NCBI GenBank assembly: GCA_964603025.1
Contig: CAZRTO010000006.1
Coordinates: forward strand, 1 to 33,001
DNA: 33,001 nucleotides
Source of the DNA: CALFCX01 sp964603025
GTDB taxonomy: Bacteria; Margulisbacteria; WOR-1; JAKLHX01
Direction of reading: 5' to 3'
The notes under the pieces were generated by a model. It was given only the letters and a program-made list of their open reading frames with translations, was not told where the DNA came from and did not search any database. Of the stretch, positions 8,194 to 16,179 are shown one piece after another; position 1 is the stretch's first letter, and each line of letters opens with the position of its first letter. A program made the position numbers and the translations under genes.

Positions 8194-8715
8194 ATGGGAA
8201 AACAAAGGTTTTTCGTGGTGTTAGCGCTTGCCGCCGCGTTGCTGGCAGCATCCTCCCATGCGATGTCCGAAAGATCCCCCCGGGCCGGCCAGGGACATGC
8301 GGCATATAACGACTTTTATCTCAATGACCTGGACGGGATCTACACAAGACTGTCGGAGCACAAAGGGAAGGTCATTTTTCTGAACTTTTTTGCCACATGG
8401 TGCCCTCCCTGCAGGAATGAAATGCCTTCAATGCAAAAACTGCACGAGATGCTGGACGGACCTGATTTTGTCATGATAGCCGTATCCGTGGACCGCGGCG
8501 GCGTTGAAAAGGTCAGGGACTTTATTAAAAAGAACGGATACTCTTTCCGTGTGCTGATCGACAGCGACGGGGCGGCCTCAAAGAAATATTCCGTCTCCAG
8601 CATTCCAGCCACTTTCATCATAGACAAGAACGGCAATATCGTGAGCAGGATCATCGGGGAAAGGGATTGGGCCAGCCCTGCCGCGGTATCGAGCCTGAAA
8701 AAGCTCATGCAATGA
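8194..8715 (+). CDS. TlpA/ResA-like thiol-disulfide oxidoreductase, exported
   Basis: The 173-residue protein has a signal peptide (about 1-23) followed by a thioredoxin-fold domain of the AhpC/TSA-TlpA type. The redox motif is W-C-P-P-C within F-F-A-T-W-C-P-P-C-R-N-E-M-P; the cis-proline loop is S-S-I-P-A-T-F-I-I-D. The reducing partner is clear: the next gene encodes CcdA, the membrane electron conduit that keeps such proteins reduced outside the cytoplasm, and the two genes overlap (stop and start share ATGA at 8712-8715). I chose the ATG at 8194 because it opens the signal peptide; the frame is open 63 bases further upstream but would run through the terminator. Probable roles are cytochrome c maturation or reduction of exported cysteine proteins. 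Confidence 0.9.
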   Translation: MGKQRFFVVLALAAALLAASSHAMSERSPRAGQGHAAYNDFYLNDLDGIYTRLSEHKGKVIFLNFFATWCPPCRNEMPSMQKLHEMLDGPDFVMIAVSVDRGGVEKVRDFIKKNGYSFRVLIDSDGAASKKYSVSSIPATFIIDKNGNIVSRIIGERDWASPAAVSSLKKLMQ

Positions 8716-9422
8716 CAGCGATCGATGTTTCCGCATCCGCGGCTTTTTTCGCGGGACTGCTGTCCTTCTTTTCGCCCTGCATACTGCCGCTGGTGCCTTC
8801 TTATCTGTCGTACATAACTGGGTCCGTCTTCGGTGATAGCGAGGCCATATCCGATATTTCCAGAATCAGAAAAAGGACCGCGGGCCTGTCCATTCTGTTC
8901 ATCTTTGGTTTTTCGGCAGTTTTCATAGCGATGGGAGCGGCCGCCGGATTTCTCGGAAGCCTTCTGATCGAATACCGGAGACAGATAAGCGTGGCCGGCG
9001 GCCTGCTTATAATCGTTTTCGGCCTGAATATGGCGGGAGCCTTAAAGATCCGCGCACTAAATTCATATTTCAGGTTCGGCATGAACAACAATTCTACGGG
9101 ATATCTAAGGGCAGTGCTCACCGGGATCATATTCGCCGCCGGCTGGACTCCATGCATAGGCCCTATGCTGGGATCCATACTTGTGCTGGCAAGCACTTCG
9201 GGCAGTGTGGCTCAAGGAGTATTCCTGCTAAGCCTATATTCTCTTGGAATGGCGGCTCCGTTCCTGATAATTTCTTTATCGGCAAATCACTTCATCGGCC
9301 GGCTAAAGAGCATTAACCGCTGGGTCCACGCAATAAACATGTTCTCCGGCGCGGTACTCATCGCTGCTGGCATCCTGCTTGTGACGGGAATGTTCGAAAG
9401 GCTGGCATATATTTTCTATTGA
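8712..9422 (+). CDS. ccdA: CcdA-type thiol:disulfide interchange membrane protein
   Basis: The 236-residue integral membrane protein has about six hydrophobic segments, as in CcdA and the membrane core of DsbD. Two conserved cysteines lie in the membrane: S-P-C-I-L-P-L-V-P near residue 22 and W-T-P-C-I-G-P near residue 140. Known family members pass electrons from cytoplasmic thioredoxin to extracytoplasmic TlpA-like proteins. The start ATG overlaps the tlpA stop by 4 bases, so the two are translationally coupled and probably co-regulated. An upstream in-frame ATG at 8667 lies inside tlpA and is unlikely. Confidence 0.92.
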   Translation: MTAIDVSASAAFFAGLLSFFSPCILPLVPSYLSYITGSVFGDSEAISDISRIRKRTAGLSILFIFGFSAVFIAMGAAAGFLGSLLIEYRRQISVAGGLLIIVFGLNMAGALKIRALNSYFRFGMNNNSTGYLRAVLTGIIFAAGWTPCIGPMLGSILVLASTSGSVAQGVFLLSLYSLGMAAPFLIISLSANHFIGRLKSINRWVHAINMFSGAVLIAAGILLVTGMFERLAYIFY

Positions 9423-9432
9423 TCCGCGGCCC

Positions 9433-10014
9433 TCACTTCAATGCGCGGCCAAGAGCCCCTATCTTTGAGATCCATTCAGCCAGTCTGCTTTTTGATATTT
9501 TCTCTACAGAACCGATATGGGTGAATCTAACCGGGGATATGCCGCAAAAACTTAAGATCGCCGTTTTTAATAGCTTATCTCCGACTGAGCCGAAAAACAG
9601 CTTGTACGCGAGCACGGGAGAGTTCATTGTAACTATGATCCTTGCGGACTTGCCTCTTAAATGCTTGTCCCATCCCATTCCGCTGTCATGGAACCTGTAC
9701 GCGAATCCGGGGAGCATCATTCTTTCCAAGAGCCCTTTTAAGAGCGCGGGCATCGCTCCCCACCAGGTCGGATATACGAAAACTATATGGTCTGCCCCCT
9801 TTATCTTTTCTTGCACCATGACCAGGTCCGGCTCGAGTTCCTGGATGACCCTGTATCCCTTATGCAGCACCGGATCGAATTTCAGGCCGGATATGTCAAT
9901 AGAGGTTACTTCGGCGCCGGATGCCATCGCTCCTTCCGCATAGGATCGGGCTAGTGCCGCGCAGAAGCTTTCACTGTCCGGATGTCCCAACACGACCAAG
10001 ACTTTTTTTCTCAT
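9433..10014 (-). CDS. NAD(P)H oxidoreductase of the flavodoxin-2 (NQO1/MdaB) family
   Basis: The 193 residues begin with K-V-L-V-V-L-G-H-P-D-S-E-S-F-C, the FMN/FAD phosphate loop of the family. V-Y-P-T-W-W-G-A-M-P-A-L-L-K-G follows at about residue 80, and a later T-M-N-S-P at about 128. Such enzymes reduce quinones or similar acceptors by two electrons with NAD(P)H, in the cytoplasm. It is the third gene of a pfkA-DUF1805 unit, 12 bases after the DUF1805 stop, with AGAAGG before the ATG. A physiological substrate cannot be inferred. It converges on ccdA with a 10-base gap. Confidence 0.88.
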   Translation of the reverse strand: MRKKVLVVLGHPDSESFCAALARSYAEGAMASGAEVTSIDISGLKFDPVLHKGYRVIQELEPDLVMVQEKIKGADHIVFVYPTWWGAMPALLKGLLERMMLPGFAYRFHDSGMGWDKHLRGKSARIIVTMNSPVLAYKLFFGSVGDKLLKTAILSFCGISPVRFTHIGSVEKISKSRLAEWISKIGALGRALK

Positions 10015-10026
10015 ATGGCCTTCTCT

Positions 10027-10323
10027 CTACATCATTGCAAGCGCGGTCGCGGCATCCATACCTACCATTACGCCCTTTTTGCTGGCGGCCTCGTTGACCT
10101 CTTTGACGGTTCCCGCAAAAAGGTCATTAAGGTCTTTGATGGGGCCTGAAGCTGATTTGATAAGAGCCGCGGGAAAGCCGAACTTGTCGAACATCATCAC
10201 ATTAAAGAGCCCGCAGCCGATCATCCCTGAAGAGGTCTTTGCGAACACCATATTTACGGGGCCAAATTCGATGACATGTCCGTCGGCTTTTTTTCCGTTC
10301 AGGTCGATCTGTTCCTTATTCAT
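10027..10323 (-). CDS. DUF1805 family protein (YunC-like)
   Basis: A 98-residue protein resembling Bacillus YunC: a beta-rich N-terminus, then S-G-M-I-G-C-G-L-F-N-V at about residues 32-42 and a C-terminal V-G-M-D-A-A-T-A-L-A-M-M. The central G-x-x-x-C-G-x-x-x-V matches the family signature; the biochemical role of the family is not established. AGGAGG precedes the start, which is 9 bases after the pfkA stop. The family call is from motif memory. Confidence 0.72.
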   Translation of the reverse strand: MNKEQIDLNGKKADGHVIEFGPVNMVFAKTSSGMIGCGLFNVMMFDKFGFPAALIKSASGPIKDLNDLFAGTVKEVNEAASKKGVMVGMDAATALAMM

Positions 10324-10332
10324 TTAAGCCTC

Positions 10333-11301
10333 CTATATGGACATTATCTGGGAAAGCTTGTAGTCTTCAAGGTTTATGAGCTTTTCTTCTTTCAGGACCT
10401 CAGAGATCGGGACCGAGGATACGGCGCCTTTTTGGATGCCGATCATTCTGTTGAATTTGCCTTTTTTCAGCAGGCGTACCGTTTCGAGCCCGAACCTCTC
10501 GGCAAGACCTCTGCTGAAAGCCGACGGGGATCCGCCCCGCTGTACATATCCTATGATCGAAACACGGACCTCTCCTTTTATCTTTCTTGAAAGATACCGG
10601 GCTATATCGGCAGAATTCCCGGCGCCTTCGGCCATCACTATTATCCCGCTTGCCTTGCCTCTGGAGATCCCCCCTTTTATCGTTTCAACAAGCCCGGGAA
10701 GGCTGTATTTGATCTCGGGAATAAGTATTATTTCGGCCCCTGTAACTATGCCCACTTCAAGCGCCAAAAAGCCGTGTTCGCGGCCCATGACCTCCACTAT
10801 GAACAGGCGTTCGTGCGAGGTCGCTGTATCCCTTATCTTGTCCACGGCCTCCACCGCGGTATTTACCGCCGTGTCAAACCCTATTGTATAGTCCGTTCCC
10901 GGCAGGTCGTTGTCGATCGTGGCCGGTATGACCATGCACGGAATGCCGCTCTCCCGGTAAATAGAGGAGGCTCCGTGCAGGGACCCGTCCCCTCCTATTA
11001 TTACCAGAGCGTCTATTCTGTGCTCCCTGATATGGTCGTATGCCTTTTTTCTGAAGAGCTTCTGCCTGAACTCTGGACAGCGCACGGTATGAAGTATGGT
11101 GCCGCCTTTGTTGATTATTCCGCTCACGCTGCGGACATCCAGGATGTTCATATTGCCTTCTATAAGCCCGGCGTATCCTCGCTTAATGCCTATAGCCTCG
11201 ATCCCATAGAACCTTGACGCTCTGACCACTGATCTTATGGCCGCGTTCATCCCCGGAGCGTCGCCCCCCGAAGTCAAGACCCCTATTCTTTTGATCTTCA
11301 T
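10333..11301 (-). CDS. pfkA: 6-phosphofructokinase
   Basis: The 322-residue enzyme phosphorylates fructose 6-phosphate, committing it to glycolysis. It opens with I-G-V-L-T-S-G-G-D-A-P-G-M-N, carries I-G-G-D-G-S (glycine at the ATP-versus-pyrophosphate position, so ATP is the likely donor), P-A-T-I-D-N-D with the catalytic aspartate, and V-M-G-R-E-H-G. The residue before T-I-D-N-D is Ala where E. coli has Gly and pyrophosphate enzymes have Lys, so donor preference is not fully certain. I chose the ATG at 11301, behind AGGGGGTG; an earlier in-frame ATG at 11358 overlaps the promoter. It heads a unit with DUF1805 and the NQO1-like gene and is divergent from nadE. Confidence 0.95.
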   Translation of the reverse strand: MKIKRIGVLTSGGDAPGMNAAIRSVVRASRFYGIEAIGIKRGYAGLIEGNMNILDVRSVSGIINKGGTILHTVRCPEFRQKLFRKKAYDHIREHRIDALVIIGGDGSLHGASSIYRESGIPCMVIPATIDNDLPGTDYTIGFDTAVNTAVEAVDKIRDTATSHERLFIVEVMGREHGFLALEVGIVTGAEIILIPEIKYSLPGLVETIKGGISRGKASGIIVMAEGAGNSADIARYLSRKIKGEVRVSIIGYVQRGGSPSAFSRGLAERFGLETVRLLKKGKFNRMIGIQKGAVSSVPISEVLKEEKLINLEDYKLSQIMSI

Positions 11302-11329
11302 ACCAAAGCACCCCCTATGGCCCGGCCCG

Positions 11330-11362
11330 TTGATTTTGGCGTTTTTGTTGTATATCATTATA
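11330..11362. promoter_or_regulatory. Overlapping divergent promoters for pfkA and nadE
   Basis: On the plus strand TTGATT (11330-11335) and TATCAT (11353-11358) are 17 bases apart and point to nadE. On the minus strand an extended -10, TGATATAAT (TATAAT at 11362-11357), points to pfkA with a leader of about 49 bases. The two -10 regions overlap, so the polymerases would compete for the same DNA. Confidence 0.5.
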
Positions 11363-11385
11363 TCAAAGCCCCCGCGATTTACAGC

Positions 11386-13011
11386 ATGAACAAAACTAAT
11401 CCGGCCAATTTGAGAATATGTATCTGCCAGATAAACCCCACCGTAGGGGACATTTCAGGCAACGCGAAAAAGATCCTGTCATACATAAAAAAAGCCAAAA
11501 GACGCGGAGCCGACCTGGCCGTCTTTCCCGAGCTCTCTCTCACGGGTTATCCTCCGGAGGATCTCCTGCTAAAACCCCACTTCATAAGAGAGAACCTGCG
11601 CGCCCTGAAGAAAATAGCGCAAAGCGTAAGAGGAATATCTGCCGTTATCGGACTTGCGGGAAAAAATGGACAGCAGATATTCAACAGCGCGGCTCTCATC
11701 GGCAACGGGAAGGTGATCGCCCGGCATGACAAAGTTTGCCTGCCCAATTACGGGGTGTTCGACGAAAAAAGATATTTTTCCTCCGGAAAGCGTTTTCAAA
11801 AACTGCGCCTGAAAGGTTTTAGGGCTGTGATAGCCGTATGCGAAGACCTCTGGGACAGGAACGGGATACAAAAAATGGTCCGGCGCGGCGCGGCAGATCT
11901 GATAATATCGGCAAACGCCTCTCCTTTCCACGCCGGGAAATGGCAGGAAAGGGAAAAGCTGGTAAGAGACCTCGCCCGGCGCAAAAAGGCCGCGGTCATT
12001 TACGCAAATATAGTGGGCGGACAGGACGAGATAGTCTTTGACGGCATGTCTTTTGCCGCCGACAGCCGGGGAAATATACTGGCAAAAGCATCTCAATTCA
12101 CGGAGGATATGGTCATTCTTGACATTTCTCCGGACGGCAAAGGAGAGCAACGGCCTCTGCCGGCAGCTCCGGAAAGAACGGCGGAAATATACGGGGCCCT
12201 TACGCTGGGGCTAAGGGACTACGCGGAAAAGAACGGCTTCAAGAGGGTCGTGCTTGGCGTGTCTGGCGGGATAGACTCGGCCGTAGTGGCGGCCATAGCC
12301 GCGGACAGCCTGGGAAAGGACAACGTGAAGGCCGTTTTTATGCCCTCAAAATACACCTCCCGGCGCAGCCTCGCCGATGCTTCGGCTCTGGCAAAAAATC
12401 TCGGGATAGAGCTTTTGCGGATAGATATCGGCAAGCCTTTCGCCGCGTTCCTGTCCGCGCTGGGACCGGTCTTTAAAGGGACCCGGCCTAACATAGCGGA
12501 AGAGAACCTGCAGGCAAGGATACGCGGAACGCTCCTGATGGCCCTGTCTAACAAGTTCGGCTATCTTTTGCTTGCCACGGGGAATAAAAGCGAAGTAAGC
12601 ACCGGTTATTCCACTCTCTACGGCGACATGGCCGGCGGACTTTCGGTGATAAAAGATGTTCCAAAGACCCTGGTGTATGAGCTGGCACGATACCGTAACA
12701 AAATATCAAGAGCAGTCCCCGAAAGCACTATAAAAAGAGCGCCCACTGCCGAGCTCAGGCCGCGCCAAAAGGACGAGGACTCTCTGCCTCCGTATCCAGT
12801 GCTGGACAGGATAATACGCGAATATATCGAAAAGGACAGGAGCGCTGAGGAGATCATCCGGTCAGGACTGCCGCGCGCAACGGTCCGCAAGGCCGTCAGC
12901 ATGATGGATTCAAGCGAGTACAAACGCAGGCAGTCCGCGCCCGGCATAAAGATAACCCCAAAAGCTTTCGGCAGGGACCGCAGGATGCCGATAACCAACA
13001 AATTCCGGTAG
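11386..13011 (+). CDS. nadE: Glutamine-dependent NAD+ synthase
   Basis: A two-domain protein of 541 residues. The N-terminal nitrilase-type glutaminase (about 1-250) has the Glu49-Lys116-Cys152 triad in V-F-P-E-L-S, R-H-D-K-V-C-L-P-N and A-V-C-E-D-L-W-D. The C-terminal synthetase has the PP-loop S-G-G-I-D-S (293-298) and T-G-N-K-S-E-V-S-T-G-Y. The enzyme amidates nicotinate adenine dinucleotide to NAD+ with glutamine nitrogen and ATP. I place the start at 11386 because alignment with the family begins there; an in-frame ATG at 11317 would add 23 residues that overlap the promoter. No good Shine-Dalgarno precedes 11386, so the exact start is a little uncertain. Confidence 0.95.
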   Translation: MNKTNPANLRICICQINPTVGDISGNAKKILSYIKKAKRRGADLAVFPELSLTGYPPEDLLLKPHFIRENLRALKKIAQSVRGISAVIGLAGKNGQQIFNSAALIGNGKVIARHDKVCLPNYGVFDEKRYFSSGKRFQKLRLKGFRAVIAVCEDLWDRNGIQKMVRRGAADLIISANASPFHAGKWQEREKLVRDLARRKKAAVIYANIVGGQDEIVFDGMSFAADSRGNILAKASQFTEDMVILDISPDGKGEQRPLPAAPERTAEIYGALTLGLRDYAEKNGFKRVVLGVSGGIDSAVVAAIAADSLGKDNVKAVFMPSKYTSRRSLADASALAKNLGIELLRIDIGKPFAAFLSALGPVFKGTRPNIAEENLQARIRGTLLMALSNKFGYLLLATGNKSEVSTGYSTLYGDMAGGLSVIKDVPKTLVYELARYRNKISRAVPESTIKRAPTAELRPRQKDEDSLPPYPVLDRIIREYIEKDRSAEEIIRSGLPRATVRKAVSMMDSSEYKRRQSAPGIKITPKAFGRDRRMPITNKFR

Positions 13012-13015
13012 GCGG

Positions 13016-13043
13016 TTTACAAAAAACCAATACTTGCTATAAT
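13016..13043 (+). promoter_or_regulatory. Promoter of the lipid cassette (near-leaderless)
   Basis: TTTACA (13016-13021) and a perfect TATAAT (13038-13043) are 16 bases apart. The -10 box ends 9 bases before the ATG at 13053, so the transcript begins only 0-3 bases ahead of the start codon, and no Shine-Dalgarno is present. Confidence 0.65.
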
Positions 13044-13052
13044 ACTCCCATT

Positions 13053-14771
13053 ATGAACAAACCTATAATGTGCGTTCCGGAAATGCTCGCGATGGTGTCA
13101 GCCCGATTCTCACAGCATCCCGCGTTAAAAATGCGGCAGGAGGACGGCTCTTACAAAACATTCACCTACAAGGGATTTGCCGAGTCCGCGGAAAAGGTCG
13201 GCGCGTTCCTGGCGAAGCACGGCGTACGAAAGAATGACAAGATCCTCCTTTTGAGCGAGAACCGGCCTGAGTGGCCGATCGTGTATTTCGGCATAGCCGG
13301 TATCGGAGCGGTGATCGTGCCGCTGGACCCCAAGCTGGAACCCGAGGAAATAAAGAACCTCGCCAACAACAGCGATTCGGTGATGCTGTTCTCATCGTCG
13401 TCACTAATGGAAAAGGTGGACCCGATAAAAAAGGATCCGGGCAAAATAAGGGAGATCGTCGATATCGACGGGCTGCTGCAGGGGGTCCTCTCCTCGGACG
13501 CGCCGCAGGACGATCTGGCAAAAGCCCGCAAAATGGCAAAAGAGACCGCGCCGGAAGACCTGCTGTCGATAATATACACCTCCGGCACCACGGGTAATCC
13601 AAAAGGCGTAATGCTGACGCACAAGAACATATTGTTCGACGTGGAAGCGATCGCCCCCATTTTCTGGATGCTCGGCCCCGGCGACAATTTCCTTTCGGTC
13701 CTGCCCAACTATCACACATTCGAAACGACGGCTGGGATGTTCTGCGCGCTTTACAAAGGCTGCTGCATAACATACGCCGAGAGCTTAAAATCGCACAACC
13801 TGCTGAGGAACATGCAGGAGACCCGGACATCGGTGATGTGCGGCGTTCCCCTGCTCTATAAACTGTTCGCCGAAGGCATAGAGAGGCAGATAGATGAAAA
13901 AGGCGTGCCCGCCAAAATATTGTTCGGGATGCTCGCCTTCCTGGCAAAGCTGTTCCGGGCGCTGTTCCGGAAGAATTTCGGCAGACTGTTCTTCGGAATG
14001 GTCCACAGAAAGTTCGGCGGCAATATCAGGTTCTTTGTGAGCGGCGGAGCGGCGCTCGATCCGGAACTGATAAAAAAGTTCGACCTTATGGGCTTTACGA
14101 TCCTGCAGGGATACGGACTTACTGAAACGGCCCCGATACTGACCGCGTGCACTCTCGACAACAATGTGTTCGGGTCCGTGGGAAAAGCGCTGCCGGGTAT
14201 CGAGATAAAAATAAACGACCCGTCAAAGGACGGCATCGGCGAAATACTGGCCAAAGGCCCCAACGTCATGTCGGGTTACTACAAGAACCCCGAAGCCACC
14301 AGAGAGGTGCTGCGCAACGGATGGTTCCACACGGGCGATCTGGGGCGCCTTGACGCGAAAGGGAACCTTTACATAACCGGGCGGTGCAAAGACGTTATCG
14401 TGCTTGGTTCCGGGGTCAACGTTTATCCGGACGAGGTCGAGTTCGCTCTCGCAAAAAGCCCTTTCATAGCCGAGATATGCGTTTTCGGCTATCTGATAAA
14501 GAGCGGCGTGAGAAGCGGGATGGAAGAAGTGCGCTGCGCCGCCGTGCCCAGTATGGAATATTTCGCCGACTGGGCGATGAAGAACGAGGTCAAGCTGACG
14601 GATGGGATAATAAACGAGACCATAGGAAAAGAGATCGACCGGCTCTCGGCCGGGCTGACCAACTACAAAAGGCCCGCCAAATGCTTTGTTTCAACTGACC
14701 CGCTCCCAAAAACAACGACAAGAAAAGTCAAAAGGGGCGTGGTAAAAAAGACCTTCTGCGAGCAGGAGTAA
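13053..14771 (+). CDS. Acyl-activating enzyme (AMP-dependent fatty acyl-ACP/CoA synthetase)
   Basis: A 572-residue ANL-superfamily enzyme. The ATP loop is Y-T-S-G-T-T-G-N-P-K-G (175-185), followed by G-Y-G-L-T-E-T-A-P in the middle, W-F-H-T-G-D-L-G and G-R-C-K-D-V-I-V. It should adenylate a fatty acid and pass it to a thiol. The next gene is an acyl carrier protein 12 bases downstream and the one after is an acyltransferase, so acyl-ACP is the likely product, as in the synthetase half of Aas. The arrangement suggests recycling or uptake of fatty acids into phospholipid. Acyl-CoA synthetase remains possible. First gene of its operon, apparently leaderless. Confidence 0.88.
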   Translation: MNKPIMCVPEMLAMVSARFSQHPALKMRQEDGSYKTFTYKGFAESAEKVGAFLAKHGVRKNDKILLLSENRPEWPIVYFGIAGIGAVIVPLDPKLEPEEIKNLANNSDSVMLFSSSSLMEKVDPIKKDPGKIREIVDIDGLLQGVLSSDAPQDDLAKARKMAKETAPEDLLSIIYTSGTTGNPKGVMLTHKNILFDVEAIAPIFWMLGPGDNFLSVLPNYHTFETTAGMFCALYKGCCITYAESLKSHNLLRNMQETRTSVMCGVPLLYKLFAEGIERQIDEKGVPAKILFGMLAFLAKLFRALFRKNFGRLFFGMVHRKFGGNIRFFVSGGAALDPELIKKFDLMGFTILQGYGLTETAPILTACTLDNNVFGSVGKALPGIEIKINDPSKDGIGEILAKGPNVMSGYYKNPEATREVLRNGWFHTGDLGRLDAKGNLYITGRCKDVIVLGSGVNVYPDEVEFALAKSPFIAEICVFGYLIKSGVRSGMEEVRCAAVPSMEYFADWAMKNEVKLTDGIINETIGKEIDRLSAGLTNYKRPAKCFVSTDPLPKTTTRKVKRGVVKKTFCEQE

Positions 14772-14783
14772 AAGGAGGGAAGG

Positions 14784-15026
14784 ATGGAAAACGTCGAGAA
14801 AGAGATAGCGGAAATCGTGTCCAGGGTGATCAAAGTCCCCGTTGAAAAAATAGACCCGAACGCGGACCTTTTCAAGGACCTGGGAGTGGATTCTCTGCTG
14901 GGCGTGGAGATCTTTGCCTCGCTTGACAAAAAATTCGGGATAGACATACCGGAAAAAAAACTGGAGAAGATACGGACCCTGAACGACATGATCGCCGTGG
15001 CCAAAGAAAAAATGAATGCAAAATAG
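14784..15026 (+). CDS. Acyl carrier protein (dedicated, operon-encoded)
   Basis: An 80-residue acidic helical protein with the phosphopantetheine site G-V-D-S-L-L-G-V-E (Ser37). AAGGAGGGAAGG stands before the ATG. It lies between the acyl-activating enzyme and an acyltransferase and overlaps the latter by 11 bases, which argues that it carries acyl chains between these two enzymes rather than being the housekeeping AcpP of fatty acid synthesis. No fab genes are nearby. The family call is firm; the dedicated role is inference. Confidence 0.92.
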   Translation: MENVEKEIAEIVSRVIKVPVEKIDPNADLFKDLGVDSLLGVEIFASLDKKFGIDIPEKKLEKIRTLNDMIAVAKEKMNAK

Positions 15027-15750
15027 CTCTTCTGAAGACACCTCGGCCTACTGGAGAAAACTCCTCAAGATAGACGAGCCCGCGCCGGAAGGTCTTCTGA
15101 AAAAAGCCGACGGCCCGCTGAGGATCGCACGCCCCTATTTCAACGGTTTGATAGAACGGCTCGGGAAAAGGCTGACGGGTCTTTCCTGCACGGGTTCGGA
15201 GCGCCTGCCTGTGCCGCCGTTCATCATCGCGTCCAACCATTCGAGCATCCTGGACTTTCCGGCGGTCTTTTTCTGCCTGCCCGGACCAATGCGCAACAAG
15301 ATGGTCGCTGTTTACAAGTCCGCGTACGACAGGAATCCTTTTACCCGGTTCTTCATCAGGCTTTTCACGAGATCGCTCCCGGTAGACATGGACAAAAAAC
15401 CCTGGGAGGCGCTATCTGACGCCGCAAAAGTCCTGTCGTCGGGGAACTGCATATACATAGCCCCTGAAGGCACCCGGAGTTCGGGAAGCGCCATGCTTCC
15501 GTTCAAGCCCGGGGTCGGAGCGCTGGCGGTTGAAACAGCGACCCCGGTGGTGCCGGCTTTCATAAAAGGCGCGGACAAGGTCCTTCCGAGAGGCGGCATC
15601 CTTCCCAAAAAAGGGAAGATAACGGTATGTTTTGGAGAACCTATCGATATGACCCCTTTTATAAAAGAAAAAGCTTCCCGGCCGGCGTACGATGTCTACA
15701 AAGAGGCGGCTCAAAAGATACGCCAAGAAGTCCTCAAGCTTGGGAAATGA
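15016..15750 (+). CDS. PlsC-like lysophospholipid/1-acylglycerol-3-phosphate acyltransferase
   Basis: A 244-residue LPLAT-family protein with the catalytic N-H-S-S-I-L-D box (His75, Asp80) and the substrate motif A-P-E-G-T-R-S-S-G (149-157), followed by G-V-G-A-L-A and P-V-V-P-A-F. The family transfers acyl chains to lysophospholipid or 1-acylglycerol 3-phosphate at the membrane face. Translation starts within the end of the acyl carrier protein gene, so the three genes form one coupled unit. The N-terminal 40 residues have no obvious membrane segment. The acceptor is not predictable. Confidence 0.9.
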   Translation: MQNSSSEDTSAYWRKLLKIDEPAPEGLLKKADGPLRIARPYFNGLIERLGKRLTGLSCTGSERLPVPPFIIASNHSSILDFPAVFFCLPGPMRNKMVAVYKSAYDRNPFTRFFIRLFTRSLPVDMDKKPWEALSDAAKVLSSGNCIYIAPEGTRSSGSAMLPFKPGVGALAVETATPVVPAFIKGADKVLPRGGILPKKGKITVCFGEPIDMTPFIKEKASRPAYDVYKEAAQKIRQEVLKLGK

Positions 15751-15760
15751 CGCCCGCAGG

Positions 15761-15789
15761 TTTACAAGACGCGCTTTCCATTATATAAT
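15761..15789 (+). promoter_or_regulatory. Strong sigma70 promoter for the small membrane protein genes
   Basis: TTTACA (15761-15766), 17 bases, TATAAT (15784-15789). The start near 15796 leaves a 20-base leader holding GGAGG before the ATG at 15816. Confidence 0.7.
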
Positions 15790-15815
15790 CCTTGAAAAAG
15801 ATCGGAGGACGAAAA

Positions 15816-15971
15816 ATGAACAGACGGTATTTCTGGGGAGGGTTTGTGGTCCTGATCGGCGCTCTTCTGTTCCTTGAAGCGGCGGGATTGGTGACTGGCA
15901 ATATATGGAGATATATGTGGGCGGTGATCCTTGTGCTGATAGGCATAGGGATAATGTTCCCGGAAAGATGA
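15816..15971 (+). CDS. Small two-helix membrane protein (LiaI/DUF5668-like)
   Basis: A 51-residue protein made of two hydrophobic segments (about 6-24 and 32-48) with a short turn. The pattern R-R-Y-F-W-G, L-I-G-A-L-L-F-L and W-A-V-I-L-V-L-I-G-I-G resembles the transmembrane part of LiaI/LiaF-type proteins. GGAGG precedes the ATG by 7 bases and a very good promoter lies upstream, so it is expressed on its own account despite its size. The family assignment is by pattern only; in relatives such domains are linked to envelope stress, which is not shown here. Confidence 0.7.
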   Translation: MNRRYFWGGFVVLIGALLFLEAAGLVTGNIWRYMWAVILVLIGIGIMFPER

Positions 15972-15987
15972 ACAGGAGGATAGTTCA

Positions 15988-16179
15988 ATGATTCAGGGAA
16001 TGTCCGACTGGGCAATTCTGATCCTGGCGCTGCTCTGGGCCGTGCCCTGGAAAGCCGTAGCCCTTTGGAAGGCAGCCAGGAACAAGCAGATCGCCTGGTT
16101 CATAGCGCTGATACTTATAAATACTCTGGGAGCGCTCGAGATACTATACATAGCCTTCTTCCAAAGGGACCAGAACTAG
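15988..16179 (+). CDS. DUF5652-like small membrane protein
   Basis: A 63-residue protein with two membrane segments and the signature P-W-K-A-V-A-L-W-K-A-A-R between them, followed by W-F-I-A-L-I-L-I-N-T-L-G-A-L-E-I-L-Y-I. This matches my memory of the DUF5652 family, whose function is unknown. AGGAGG lies 8 bases before the ATG, 16 bases after the previous stop, so it is co-transcribed with the other small membrane protein. Its last 4 bases overlap the end of the convergent MFS gene. Confidence 0.75.
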   Translation: MIQGMSDWAILILALLWAVPWKAVALWKAARNKQIAWFIALILINTLGALEILYIAFFQRDQN

